A DNA stretch of 62,317 nt from Bacteroidia bacterium. Its GTDB lineage: Bacteria; Bacteroidota; Bacteroidia; SpSt-205. A program made the translations under genes and the position numbers. The notes under the pieces were generated by a model. The model worked only from the letters and a program-made list of their open reading frames with translations, searched no databases and was not told where the DNA came from. The stretch lies in assembly GCA_026413325.1 (NCBI GenBank), contig JANZYW010000003.1, forward strand, positions 1 through 62,317, in the 5' to 3' direction. Position 1 is the first letter of the stretch; every line of letters starts with the position of its first letter. Of this stretch, positions 16,969 to 25,800 are shown in pieces.

Positions 16969-18753
16969 ATGTTGGAGGTACGGAATCTCTCGGTGGGATT
17001 TGAGACTCGGGCTGGGTATATACATGCAGTAGAGGGGGTGAGCTTTTCCCTGAAAAAAGGACAAACGTTGGGCATCGTGGGAGAATCGGGGTCAGGCAAA
17101 AGTGTCTCCTCTCTGGCTATCATGCGTCTCATCCCTACCCCACCGGGTCGGATCACGGCAGGAGAAATCTGGTTTGACTCTCCCTCTCTGGGACAAGTAG
17201 ACTTGGTGCGCCTGCCCGAAAAACAAATGCGACACCTCAGGGGCAATGAAATTGCGATGATCTTCCAAGAACCGATGACGTCTCTAAACCCTGTCTTCAC
17301 CTGCGGAGAGCAAGTGGTAGAGGCGATCCGCCTCCACCAAAAAGTCTCTTCTCGAGAAGCTAAAACGCGAGCTATAGCCCTTTTTGAGGAGGTAAAGCTA
17401 CCCAATCCTACCCGCATCTTCGATGCATACCCTCACCAGCTCTCTGGGGGCCAGAAACAGCGGGTCATGATCGCCATGGCCATCAGCTGTGAGCCCGCTC
17501 TCCTCATCGCAGATGAACCTACGACTGCTCTGGATGTGACAGTACAGAAAACCATCCTCGACCTCCTCATGGAGCTCCAAGCTCGCCACGGTATGAGCCT
17601 TATATTTATCTCTCATGACTTAGGGGTTATTGGGGAGATCTGTGATGAGGTAATGGTCATGTATAAAGGAAAGGTCGTCGAGCAGGGAAGCGTACTAGAC
17701 ATTTTCAATCACCCAAAAGATGCCTATACCAAAGGACTCATCGCATGTCGCCCCCCTTTAGACCGCCGGCTTCACCGTCTCCCTACTCTAACGGATTTCT
17801 TGAAAGCACCTGACAAACTCACAGTAGAGGAGGCCCTTCAAGCAGAAACGCTTACCGAAAAAGTTTATCAAGAAAGGCAGCAAAAGTTGGCCCAGCAGAC
17901 TCCTCTACTTCGGGTGGAAAACCTACAAGTCTATTTTCCTGTTACCAAAGGAGTTCTGGGACGTGTGGTGGATTATGTAAAAGCAGTAGACGAAGTGAGC
18001 TTCCACGTCTATCCTGGAGAAACGGTAGGCTTGGTGGGGGAATCAGGCTCGGGAAAGACAACTACAGGAAGAGCTATCCTGCGACTCATAGAACCCACAA
18101 GTGGTCGGGTCTATTTCATGGGACAGGAGGTGACCTCTCTCCCCACTGAAGCCCTTCGCAAACTGAGACGCCACATGCAGATTATCTTCCAAGACCCGTA
18201 CAGTTCCCTCAATCCGCGTTTGACAGTAGGAACAGCGATCACTGAACCTCTTCTCTACCATCGAATCGCAACGACGCCAGCACAAGCCAAAGAAAAAGCC
18301 ATCGCCCTCCTCGAGAAAGTCGGCTTAGAACCGGATCACTTTTACCGTTACCCACATGAGTTCTCCGGCGGACAACGACAGCGCATCGCTATCGCTCGAG
18401 CCCTCGCTGTAGAACCCACTTTTATCGTGTGCGACGAAAGTGTATCTGCCTTAGATGTTTCTGTTCAAGCTCAGGTGCTTAACTTACTTTTAGACCTGCA
18501 AGAACAATATGGCCTCTCCTACATCTTCATCTCACATGATTTGAGCGTGGTGAAATTCATGAGCGACCGACTCTTGGTCATGAATGCAGGGAAAGTAGTC
18601 GAGAGCGGCTACTCCGAAGACATTTATCGAGCTCCGCAGCACCCCTACACGCAGAAACTTATCGAGGCTATCCCCAAAGGAAGGCTTCAGGACATAGAAG
18701 CCGCTCTGAAACGGCGAGAAAGGTATCGAAGAGCTCCCCTCCTTGGCTCCTAA
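16969..18753 (+). CDS. Fused dipeptide/oligopeptide ABC transporter ATPase (DppD-DppF type)
   Basis: A 594-residue protein carrying two complete ABC nucleotide-binding domains, as in YejF/GsiA. Domain 1: Walker A GESGSGKS, signature LSGGQKQR, Walker [13 protein letters not shown]. Domain 2: [28 protein letters not shown], with Ser in place of the usual Pro after the catalytic Glu. Each domain is followed by an oligopeptide-type C-terminal zone ([30 protein letters not shown]). Powers peptide import; the permeases and binding protein are not in this window. Confidence 0.95.
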   Translation: MLEVRNLSVGFETRAGYIHAVEGVSFSLKKGQTLGIVGESGSGKSVSSLAIMRLIPTPPGRITAGEIWFDSPSLGQVDLVRLPEKQMRHLRGNEIAMIFQEPMTSLNPVFTCGEQVVEAIRLHQKVSSREAKTRAIALFEEVKLPNPTRIFDAYPHQLSGGQKQRVMIAMAISCEPALLIADEPTTALDVTVQKTILDLLMELQARHGMSLIFISHDLGVIGEICDEVMVMYKGKVVEQGSVLDIFNHPKDAYTKGLIACRPPLDRRLHRLPTLTDFLKAPDKLTVEEALQAETLTEKVYQERQQKLAQQTPLLRVENLQVYFPVTKGVLGRVVDYVKAVDEVSFHVYPGETVGLVGESGSGKTTTGRAILRLIEPTSGRVYFMGQEVTSLPTEALRKLRRHMQIIFQDPYSSLNPRLTVGTAITEPLLYHRIATTPAQAKEKAIALLEKVGLEPDHFYRYPHEFSGGQRQRIAIARALAVEPTFIVCDESVSALDVSVQAQVLNLLLDLQEQYGLSYIFISHDLSVVKFMSDRLLVMNAGKVVESGYSEDIYRAPQHPYTQKLIEAIPKGRLQDIEAALKRRERYRRAPLLGS

Positions 18754-18775
18754 TCTCCACTTTTCTAAGGGTACC

Positions 18776-18783
18776 TATCTTTG
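18776..18783 (+). promoter_or_regulatory. -7 promoter box (TATCTTTG) of the first DUF2752 gene
   Basis: Exact match, 5 nt before the ATG at 18789. Confidence 0.75.
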
Positions 18784-18788
18784 CTAAA

Positions 18789-19151
18789 ATGCCTGACTTT
18801 GTCTCTATCCGAGCTTTTATAGAAGGAGGAATACGCTTGATCATCCTCCTAACTCCCCTTGTCCTCTTGATCTTACCTGCAGACTTCTTCGATGAGGGCC
18901 CTGTCATATGCCCTTCTCGTCTTCTGCTCGAGGTGGAATGCCCCGGTTGCGGGCTTACCCGAGCCACGCAGCACCTCATCCACTGGGATTGGCAAACAGC
19001 ATTAGATTTCAATCCCCTCGTACTCCTGACTACTCCTATCCTGGCCTGGTTATGGGTGGAAAACCTACGAGTTGTCCACAAAAAATATGCTCCTCTGCGC
19101 CTTCCCTCCGTTCCACTCCCTTTTCTTAACTCAAAGGTTACAAAGAACTAA
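18789..19151 (+). CDS. DUF2752 membrane protein, copy 1
   Basis: A 120-residue protein with two hydrophobic segments (about 15-32 and 75-92) and the DUF2752 signature VECPGCGLTRATQHLIHWDW between them. The two Cys of the CPGC motif suggest metal or redox chemistry, but no function is established. A second copy lies at 20107-20478, on the far side of two small membrane genes. Confidence 0.85.
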   Translation: MPDFVSIRAFIEGGIRLIILLTPLVLLILPADFFDEGPVICPSRLLLEVECPGCGLTRATQHLIHWDWQTALDFNPLVLLTTPILAWLWVENLRVVHKKYAPLRLPSVPLPFLNSKVTKN

Positions 19152-19154
19152 TAC

Positions 19155-19182
19155 TTGTATTACTCGAAAACACCTATCTTTG
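19155..19182 (+). promoter_or_regulatory. Promoter (TTG, 17-nt spacer, TATCTTTG) of the Pmp3-like gene
   Basis: Both elements are visible: TTG at 19155-19157 and TATCTTTG at 19175-19182. This gene is an exception with a short leader: 18 nt separate the box from the ATG. Confidence 0.7.
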
Positions 19183-19200
19183 CTCAAACTATCATCGCGT

Positions 19201-19575
19201 ATGAAGCACGTAGCTTTTCTATTCGGGATCATCGTCCTCGGGACGGTTACTTTGTCAGCGAACGCTGTGCTCGCTGCCTCTGCAAATGGATCAGGTGTCA
19301 TTTCCGTGAGCACCGAAACTTCTCAAAAGACCGAGAAAAAGGTTAGCTTCTTCCAAAAAGTGAAGACCTATCTCCAAGCATGGAAGGATTTATTCCGCCT
19401 ACCCCCCTCCAAAGGTTTGCTGATCGTGCTGGCTATCCTTATACCCTGGCTTGCAGTCGGCTTAGCCACAGATTGGGACCTCAAGCATGTGGTGATAAAT
19501 CTTCTCCTGGGCATTTTTACCTGCATAGGAGGTATTATTCATGCCATCATTATTGTGAATAAATACGCATCCTAA
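19201..19575 (+). CDS. Pmp3/YqaE-like membrane protein A
   Basis: 124 residues: a signal-like helix (MKHVAFLFGIIVLGTVTLSA), a Ser/Thr-rich linker, an amphipathic stretch (FFQKVKTYLQAWKDLF), then a two-helix C-terminal domain (LIVLAILIPWLAVGLATDW, VVINLLLGIFTCIGGIIHAI) typical of Pmp3/YqaE proteolipids, which are often stress-linked. The C-terminal domain is normally about 50 residues and free-standing; here it is preceded by a 70-residue exported-looking region. An ATG 43 codons upstream is rejected because it precedes the promoter. Confidence 0.72.
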   Translation: MKHVAFLFGIIVLGTVTLSANAVLAASANGSGVISVSTETSQKTEKKVSFFQKVKTYLQAWKDLFRLPPSKGLLIVLAILIPWLAVGLATDWDLKHVVINLLLGIFTCIGGIIHAIIIVNKYAS

Positions 19576-19606
19576 CCTTTCTCAACTCCTCCAGATTGTA
19601 ACCTCA

Positions 19607-19639
19607 GAAGGGGTGGTGTTTGAATGGCACCACCCCTTC
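19607..19639 (+). terminator. Hairpin terminator after the Pmp3-like gene
   Basis: Perfect 12-bp inverted repeat GAAGGGGTGGTG / CACCACCCCTTC with a 9-nt loop, followed by a pyrimidine-rich stretch (CTCCTTCTCC) instead of a clean U-tract. Confidence 0.6.
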
Positions 19640-19660
19640 CTCCTTCTCCTATACTCAGCC

Positions 19661-20131
19661 ATGAAGAAGATAAGCTTTCGATGGATTATTTCCCTCCTCC
19701 TATTAGCTGGTATCTACATACAGAGCCGAGAATCACTCTTCGCCCCCCAAGTAAGTCTGCTCTCTGAACCGTCTTCGACTGTTTTTATATCCGTTTCGGA
19801 GAGACCTAATACACCTCCTAAGCTCTCCTGGTGGAAGAAAGTCCAGCGATTTATCCACACCCTACTACAAAAAGTTTCGGATGAAGAGACCTTGTCACTC
19901 GTTTTGGGGGTTGCATTCATTGCCTTTGGCCTTTTCCCCGTAGCTATCCTAATCGTAGGTATCATAAGAAACCGGGAAGACTGGATACTCCACTTTATCT
20001 TGAATGTGCTGGTAACCATAGCGGCTTGGGCTTTGTTTTTCCTAACCTGCGGTCTGGGAGTGTGGATTACCATCACCCTTTTGGCGGTTTGCCTAATCCA
20101 TGCGCTGTGGTACGTCATCACTCGGTCATAA
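19661..20131 (+). CDS. Small membrane protein B, Pmp3-like architecture
   Basis: 156 residues with the same plan as its neighbour at 19201: an N-terminal signal-like helix (ISLLLLAGIYIQS), a Ser/Pro linker, an amphipathic segment (WWKKVQRFIHTLLQKV), then three hydrophobic helices separated by short charged loops. The third pair (ILNVLVTIAAWALFFLTCGLGVWITITLLAVCLI) is longer than a Pmp3 domain. Probably a diverged tandem duplicate. The ATG at 19661 is chosen because it immediately precedes the signal-like helix. Function unknown. Confidence 0.65.
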   Translation: MKKISFRWIISLLLLAGIYIQSRESLFAPQVSLLSEPSSTVFISVSERPNTPPKLSWWKKVQRFIHTLLQKVSDEETLSLVLGVAFIAFGLFPVAILIVGIIRNREDWILHFILNVLVTIAAWALFFLTCGLGVWITITLLAVCLIHALWYVITRS

Positions 20132-20478
20132 AAATTTTTCTTATTTTAGAGCTACTTTTTCGGGTGGGATTTTTATTAGGAGGGTTCTACCTCTGGCTTC
20201 TTCCTGCTTCTTACTTCGATACGGGCGTCTCCTCCTGTATCTGGAAAAGAGCGTGGGGAATCGAATGTCCTGGATGTGGCCTCACGCGCGGAACACAGCA
20301 CATGCTCCATGGAGAGTGGGAAATAGCCATAGATTACCATCCCTTCTCTCCTTTTACTACTCTGCTTCTGACCTTTGCCTGGGGAGCTAATATCGTCAGT
20401 CTTTACCGGCTTTGGAGAAATAGGGAAAAAACGTACCTTCCTCTATGGTGTAGATTGAAGCGCTGGTTTTCCTCCTGA
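20107..20478 (+). CDS. DUF2752 membrane protein, copy 2
   Basis: About 123 residues carrying IECPGCGLTRGTQHMLHGEW, the DUF2752 signature, between hydrophobic helices (FLLGGFYLWLLPASYF; FTTLLLTFAWGANIVSLY). No ATG is available. GTG at 20107, overlapping the previous gene by 25 nt, gives a length matching copy 1; GTG at 20164 is the alternative. Translation is probably coupled to the upstream gene. Confidence 0.78.
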   Translation: MVRHHSVIKIFLILELLFRVGFLLGGFYLWLLPASYFDTGVSSCIWKRAWGIECPGCGLTRGTQHMLHGEWEIAIDYHPFSPFTTLLLTFAWGANIVSLYRLWRNREKTYLPLWCRLKRWFSS

Positions 20479-20524
20479 AAACTTCATAGCGACTTTTGCT
20501 CTAGAACAGTGCGAGTCTACTATT

Positions 20525-21073
20525 TTATACCACCTTAACTGAATCCCAAAATAGCCGAGGAGCCTCTTCTCGGTAATACTTTTCCCATTTCTCCTTAGGC
20601 TCCTCAAACCACAGGGGAAGGAGGGCCAGGCTCCACTGCTGGGCCAAAATGTAGGGTATAGGCAGAGAACGCACCAACCCAAACTGCTGAGCACTTTTGA
20701 GAGCATCTATCCATTCTGGAAGCTGCAGAGGACGAGGACTCATAAGCAGAGGAGGAAGAAGGGTCGCAGACGGCCCCTCCACATTCCAGGAAAGAGAACT
20801 GATCCCAGTATAGAAGCGCTCATAGAAAACTTGTACCCGTTCTGGGAGGGGCTTTCCCATTTCCCGAAGGGGCAGAAGTACCTCTTCCAGCGAAGGAGGC
20901 GAAAGAAGAGATTGAACAACTTCATACAGCCCCCGTTTATTGCGGAAGTAATAATGAATCTGAGCGGTGTGAACCCCGGCAGCCCGAGCGATGCGTTCCA
21001 AGCGAGCACCATCATACCCGTACTGCGCAAACTCCCGAATCGCTGCCTCCTTTATCCGCTGAGCTACATCCAC
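20525..21073 (-). CDS. TetR-family transcriptional regulator
   Basis: 182 residues. The N-terminal TetR helix-turn-helix (about 5-50) reads RIKEAAIREFAQYGYDGARL then IARAAGVHTAQIHYYFRNKRGLY. The C-terminal ligand-binding part is not assignable. The start is GTG at 21073, 5 nt after a TATCTTTG box. It points away from the GAF membrane gene at 21157; the roughly 80-nt gap between them could hold its operator. Confidence 0.93.
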   Translation of the reverse strand: MDVAQRIKEAAIREFAQYGYDGARLERIARAAGVHTAQIHYYFRNKRGLYEVVQSLLSPPSLEEVLLPLREMGKPLPERVQVFYERFYTGISSLSWNVEGPSATLLPPLLMSPRPLQLPEWIDALKSAQQFGLVRSLPIPYILAQQWSLALLPLWFEEPKEKWEKYYREEAPRLFWDSVKVV

Positions 21074-21078
21074 CCCCG

Positions 21079-21086
21079 CAAAGATA
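21079..21086 (-). promoter_or_regulatory. -7 promoter box (TATCTTTG) of the TetR gene
   Basis: Exact match, 5 nt before the GTG start. Confidence 0.7.
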
Positions 21087-21156
21087 GAAGATGCATCTCA
21101 TGACGTGCCATTCTCATAGAAAACGAATAGAATAGGTTTATCTCCACTCCCACTGA

Positions 21157-22425
21157 ATGCAAAAATCCTTCGATAAAACCTCTCTTATCCTCTTTCACAG
21201 TAAGTACCTTTGTGAGGTGGAAAAGTCTGCAGAATTACTTCGGCTGCGCCGCTCTCAAGTGGTAGGATGGCTCATCTTTCTCTCCTACTTACTCAATCTT
21301 TTTCTCAGTGAGATGTTCATCCCTTCCTCTCAGGTTCATGCAAAATGGCTGTATCGGTATCTGTATGGACTGGGGATTTTGTACCCCGCCGGGATTCTTT
21401 TTGCTCTTTATCATCCAAGCACCCGCCAAAATCCGCTTATCCGAATCCTTTGCGTTTACGGGAGTACCCTTCCTATTCTGGCGGAAGCTGTCCTCACGTA
21501 TCCTCTGCCAGGAGGTACTTTTTGGTGGGTATGCTTTACAGGAGGTTACGGCGCTATTCTACTCCTTGAGCCTAAAGCTCGCACTTGGCAAATTCATCTT
21601 CTTATCGGAGGGCATATTTTACTCGCTATCATAGGGGTTTTTTTGCACCGCTGGCTCAACTATATCCCCGCAAATGAGGTCAGCAACGGACATCTCCGAT
21701 TTGGAACACTTAGCGTATTCGTAGGAATAGCTGCCTACTTAGGATACTTTCAATACAAAGACGTATTGTCTGAAATCTTACGAGCCAAAGAAGAGCAAGA
21801 GATGCTGATAAGCGATCAGAGAAGCCTCCTAATAGAAGCGACCATCCAGCGGGAAGAGGCCATAAAGCGCCGGGAAGAAGCCGAAGCCGCCATCCGAGAA
21901 GTACAGAAACTCCGAGAAGAAGAGCGACAGCGGAGCCAAAGAGAAGCATTCATCGTGCGCTATGAGGCCCTCATGCGAAGCAGCTATTCGCTGAGCTCTG
22001 AGGCGTTTGCCCGCCTTCTGCTGGAGTACTTCGCGGAGGACTTACAGGCAGTGGGAGGCGTTTTCTATCTAAGGAGAGCGGATGCCTGGCATGTCCTCCG
22101 TACCTACGCCTATCCTTTTCATGAAGGAAAGATCGGAAAAGGAGGCGCCCTGGACATAGCCGCCCATCTCCGCAAACCTTATCTCCTGCATCCTGTCCCC
22201 GCAGGTACTCCCAAGCCTTCTTCTGCTCTCTGTACGGTAACTCCTCAAGCCCTTTTGTACCTTCCTTTCTACAGTGAAGCCACTCAAGAAACCATGGCTA
22301 TTACCGAGCTCTTGCTGGGCAGCCTGCCCACAGACGATTTCCTTCTTCTCCTCGAAGCAATCCTCCCTCGAATAGGGACCTATATCTGGGCCCGAGAAAG
22401 ACAAGTAGCAAATGCACCCTCATAA
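21157..22425 (+). CDS. Membrane protein with coiled coil and GAF-like domain
   Basis: 422 residues. The N-terminal half (about 35-195) has five or six hydrophobic helices. A charged coiled coil follows (about 200-270: ILRAKEEQEML, REEAIKRREEAEAAIREVQ). The C-terminal 150 residues (SSEAFARLLLEYFAEDLQAVGGVFYLRR ... LLYLPFYSE) look like a GAF sensory domain. The layout matches the sensor part of a kinase or phosphatase, but no catalytic domain follows. It may signal by protein contact. Divergent from the TetR gene. Confidence 0.65.
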   Translation: MQKSFDKTSLILFHSKYLCEVEKSAELLRLRRSQVVGWLIFLSYLLNLFLSEMFIPSSQVHAKWLYRYLYGLGILYPAGILFALYHPSTRQNPLIRILCVYGSTLPILAEAVLTYPLPGGTFWWVCFTGGYGAILLLEPKARTWQIHLLIGGHILLAIIGVFLHRWLNYIPANEVSNGHLRFGTLSVFVGIAAYLGYFQYKDVLSEILRAKEEQEMLISDQRSLLIEATIQREEAIKRREEAEAAIREVQKLREEERQRSQREAFIVRYEALMRSSYSLSSEAFARLLLEYFAEDLQAVGGVFYLRRADAWHVLRTYAYPFHEGKIGKGGALDIAAHLRKPYLLHPVPAGTPKPSSALCTVTPQALLYLPFYSEATQETMAITELLLGSLPTDDFLLLLEAILPRIGTYIWARERQVANAPS

Positions 22426-22580
22426 GCAAAAGATACGATGAATGACGAGGTAGTTCTTCCAAAAAGCTCTTGTATTACCCGATAAGAGATACATTTTTCA
22501 TAATGGAAATCTTAGCTGGGCGAGAATACTCTTTTCCTCTACGGGTAGGGGCATGTAGGTGAGTTGTAAGAAAAAAGTGC

Positions 22581-22588
22581 TACCTTTG
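22581..22588 (+). promoter_or_regulatory. -7 promoter box (TACCTTTG) of tRNA-Ile
   Basis: Exact match ending 8 nt before the mature tRNA 5' end, which limits how far downstream transcription can start. Confidence 0.75.
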
Positions 22589-22596
22589 CGCCCGCT

Positions 22597-22670
22597 GGGC
22601 CTGTAGCTCAGATGGTTAGAGCGCGACACTGATAATGTCGAGGTCCGTGGTTCGATTCCACGCAGGCCCA
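22597..22670 (+). tRNA. tRNA-Ile (GAT anticodon)
   Basis: 74-nt cloverleaf: 7-bp acceptor GGGCCTG/CAGGCCC, D-loop TAGCTCAGATGGTTAGAGC, anticodon loop CTGATAA with GAT, T-arm GGTTCGATTCC. CCA is not encoded. Confidence 0.97.
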
Positions 22671-22683
22671 CTACTCAATCTTG

Positions 22684-22756
22684 GGGGAGTTAGCTCAGTT
22701 GGTAGAGCGTCGGCTTTGCAAGCCGAAGGCCAGCGGTTCGAATCCGCTACTCTCCA
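22684..22756 (+). tRNA. tRNA-Ala (TGC anticodon)
   Basis: 73-nt cloverleaf: acceptor GGGGAGT/ACTCTCC with the alanine identity pair G3:U70, anticodon loop TTTGCAA with TGC, T-arm GGTTCGAATCC. It lies 13 nt after tRNA-Ile and is presumably co-transcribed. CCA not encoded. Confidence 0.97.
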
Positions 22757-22806
22757 CCCTCCCCTCTAAAAGCCTTCTTATCCACAGATTATATTCAACT
22801 GCCTGT

Positions 22807-22828
22807 ACAGGGGAGGATACGCCCCTGT
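22807..22828 (+). terminator. Possible hairpin after the tRNA pair
   Basis: Inverted repeat ACAGGGG / CCCCTGT with an 8-nt loop, 50 nt beyond tRNA-Ala and just before the next promoter. There is no U-tract, so terminator function is uncertain. Confidence 0.4.
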
Positions 22829-22837
22829 CCTAACCTG

Positions 22838-22845
22838 TATATTTG
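22838..22845 (+). promoter_or_regulatory. -7 promoter box (TATATTTG) of the propeller-HflX gene
   Basis: Exact match, 6 nt before the ATG at 22852. An in-frame TTG at 22843 lies inside the box and is rejected as a start. Confidence 0.7.
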
Positions 22846-22851
22846 CTTTGG

Positions 22852-25800
22852 ATGAAACATAGTATGACCTGGAGAGAGAGTAGGTATCAATCCTATCCTT
22901 CTCTGTGCCCGATAGTATTATCTATACAGATTGCAAGTCTTGTTTTCTTCTGCCAAGCTCAGACGCCTTCCTGGCAGGCTTCTGTCCCGCGAGGTGCTGC
23001 TATAGACCTATTACCTGATGGAAATCTTTTAGTAATGGCTGGGAAAGAAGGCGTATACGCTGTTTCTTCCAAAGATGGCCAGAAACTTTGGCACTGCAGT
23101 GCTTGCAATCGAGCTGGCTCGAAGGAGTGGCGACAAATACAAAATCTTCCCCTGTGGGAGGCGGGAAGGTTGCTCCTGGGCCCTCCAGGAGTGTCTGGAG
23201 ACAGTTTGAGGCGGCTCTATCCCGACTGGTGGAGCCGTCCCTACCTACTGCTCAATGCAGCTACGGGTAGGTTGATCTTCGATGCAGAGCAGGAGCGGCG
23301 AAGCTGGAGTGTAGTGAGTGGACGCGCAGTTTTACCTGAGCAGGGTACATTGATACTATTCGGCCTGGGACCTAAAGAACCCGGGCGCTTTTTGTCTACA
23401 GAGACTTCTATCCTTGCAGCTTATGATCTGCGTAGTGGAAGTCAGCTTTGGCGCCGACCTGCGGGCGAAAAAGCAGCTTTAGAAAACTTACAAAGCAATT
23501 TGGCAGCTTTCGAAGGAAGGGTGTATTTCCTCACCAATAAAGCCCTCTATGCCGTCGAAGCTCGAACTGGAGCCCAACTCTGGCGAGTTCCTATCGTGAA
23601 AGATTTTAGCCTCCGAGCCACAACAGGTACTTACGTCTTCGTGGACCCAGAAAAAGATTTAGTAGTTGCTTTCGGACGGGGACGTATAGTCGCTGTACAG
23701 CGTAGCAGCGGCCAACCTGTCTGGAGTAAGCCTGTGAATGTTCCTCGAGATAATATCTTGCACGCATTTAGTACGTCTGCAGGGATTCTTTTATTTACAG
23801 ATGACCTCACACCAGGCTCCCCGAATCGACCTACTGGCCGCAATCTTCTCTCCCCTCCCCTGGCTCTCTTGCTTCGATACGAAAGCGGGGAAAACGTCTG
23901 GGGAGAGCGTCTGAAAACCCCAGGTTTACTTGCTGGGTACATTCCACTCACAGAAAATCGCCTTTTTTGCCTCTTCCAACGCGAGCGGTTCTGGAGCTCT
24001 GGACAAGGTCGCCCTGAAGACTGGGCAGCGGTAGAAATAGATGTATTAGACATTCAACGGGGCCAATTCCTCTTTAAGAATCCCCTTCGACTTCAAGGAG
24101 CGCTTCTTACTGCCCAGAATGTACCAGGGGGATTTTTGGTACAGACTGCCCGCCGAATTCAATATCTCAGTGAGGAAGGCCAGGTTTTATGGGAAAAACC
24201 TATTCGTCGACCCTTTCGGCTCCCATTTGCAGTGCGAGACGAAGGAGGCGTATTTCAAGCCTATTTTATCGATGAGGGTGGCCAGCTGTACCGATGGGAT
24301 GGTCCTGGGCGGGAGCCTCAATCAATAGGCAAGCCTTTATCTGCTTTTCTCTCCGACCCTGCACAAGGCATAGCCTGGGAAAAAGGAAAGTTATACGTAT
24401 GGGGAGGTTCCAGTTTATACCTTCTCACTTCAGAAGGAGACATCCTGTGCGAGTTTCGGCGCCCTCCCCCTGCCTACTCCCCTGCCATACGACTCCTTGG
24501 CACTACGATAAGCATTGCGGGTTATGCCACTTCCGCCTATCTAACTTACAAAGCCCTTCAAACCTTATCTTACGACCCCGAAAGAGAATGGGACAGACCC
24601 GATCAAGCTACCTCCCTCCGACAGGCTCTCACAGCAGCTGGATATCTAACAGGAGCCGTAGCCACCGAGTTCATCGCTGATGTCTCCTGGGAAGCCATAG
24701 TCAAAAGACGCCAGACTCAAATAAAAGACATAGAAAATCATGCATTCCTCTTAGGAATGAACAAAAACAGTGCTATATTCTTTATCTTAGATAAGACAAC
24801 ATGTGAAGTCAAAGGACAAACAGATTTAGGGCCGCTTCGGCTCTTTCAATCCCTGGAGATGGAAGTCGATCCCTTGGAAAAGCGCGTCTATGTGTTAGAT
24901 GATGAGCAAATCCTGGCTTTCGAGATGCCTGGGGGAGTCAGGAATCCCCCCCCCCTACTTCGAGCGCTGGTTATCCGCATCCAAGGGCCGCTGGAAAGCC
25001 CAGAACAAAGTGAAGAATACGTAGAGGAACTCCTCTTTCTGACGAGAAGCGCTGGCTATGTCGTCTCTCATGCTCTCTCTTATTCGTGGAGAAGGCCTGA
25101 CCCCGCCACTTTTCTCACTCGAGGGCGAGTAGAAGAGATCTTGGGCTTCTTACGGGAACGAGAATCAGAAATAGACTTCATTCTCGTAGATGCTGAGCTT
25201 TCCGCCGTACAAGTTCGAAACTTAGAAAAAACATGGAATAAGCCAGTAACAGACCGAGAAGGGCTCATTTTAGAAATTTTTGCCCGAAATGCTCGTACAG
25301 CTCAAGCGAAAGCCCAAGTTGAGTTAGCACGATTGGAGTACGAGCTGCCTCGGTTAGCGCATCGATGGACCCATTTATCTCGGGAACGGGGAGGCATTGG
25401 CTTGCGAGGGGGAGGAGGGGAGCAACAGCTGGAGACCGATCGTCGCAAAGTGCGGCAGCAGATCGCGCGACTTCGACAGAAAGTGGCCGAGTTTCAACGT
25501 CAAGCGGAAATCCGACGAGAACGGCGAGAAAATCTCCCCCGAGTCGCTCTTGTAGGATACACAAACGTGGGAAAATCGACTCTCATGCGGCTCATCACCA
25601 AATCCCCCGTTCTCGTCGCTGATCGGCTCTTCGCTACGCTCGATACCACCACCCGTCGAGTAGTCTTAGATGGGATGGCCTTTCTTCTCTCTGATACGGT
25701 AGGATTCATCCGGAAACTACCCCCTACCTTATTAGAGGCTTTCCATACAACTTTAGAGGAGGTTCGAGAAGCGGATCTTCTCCTACTCGTCGTAGATGCC

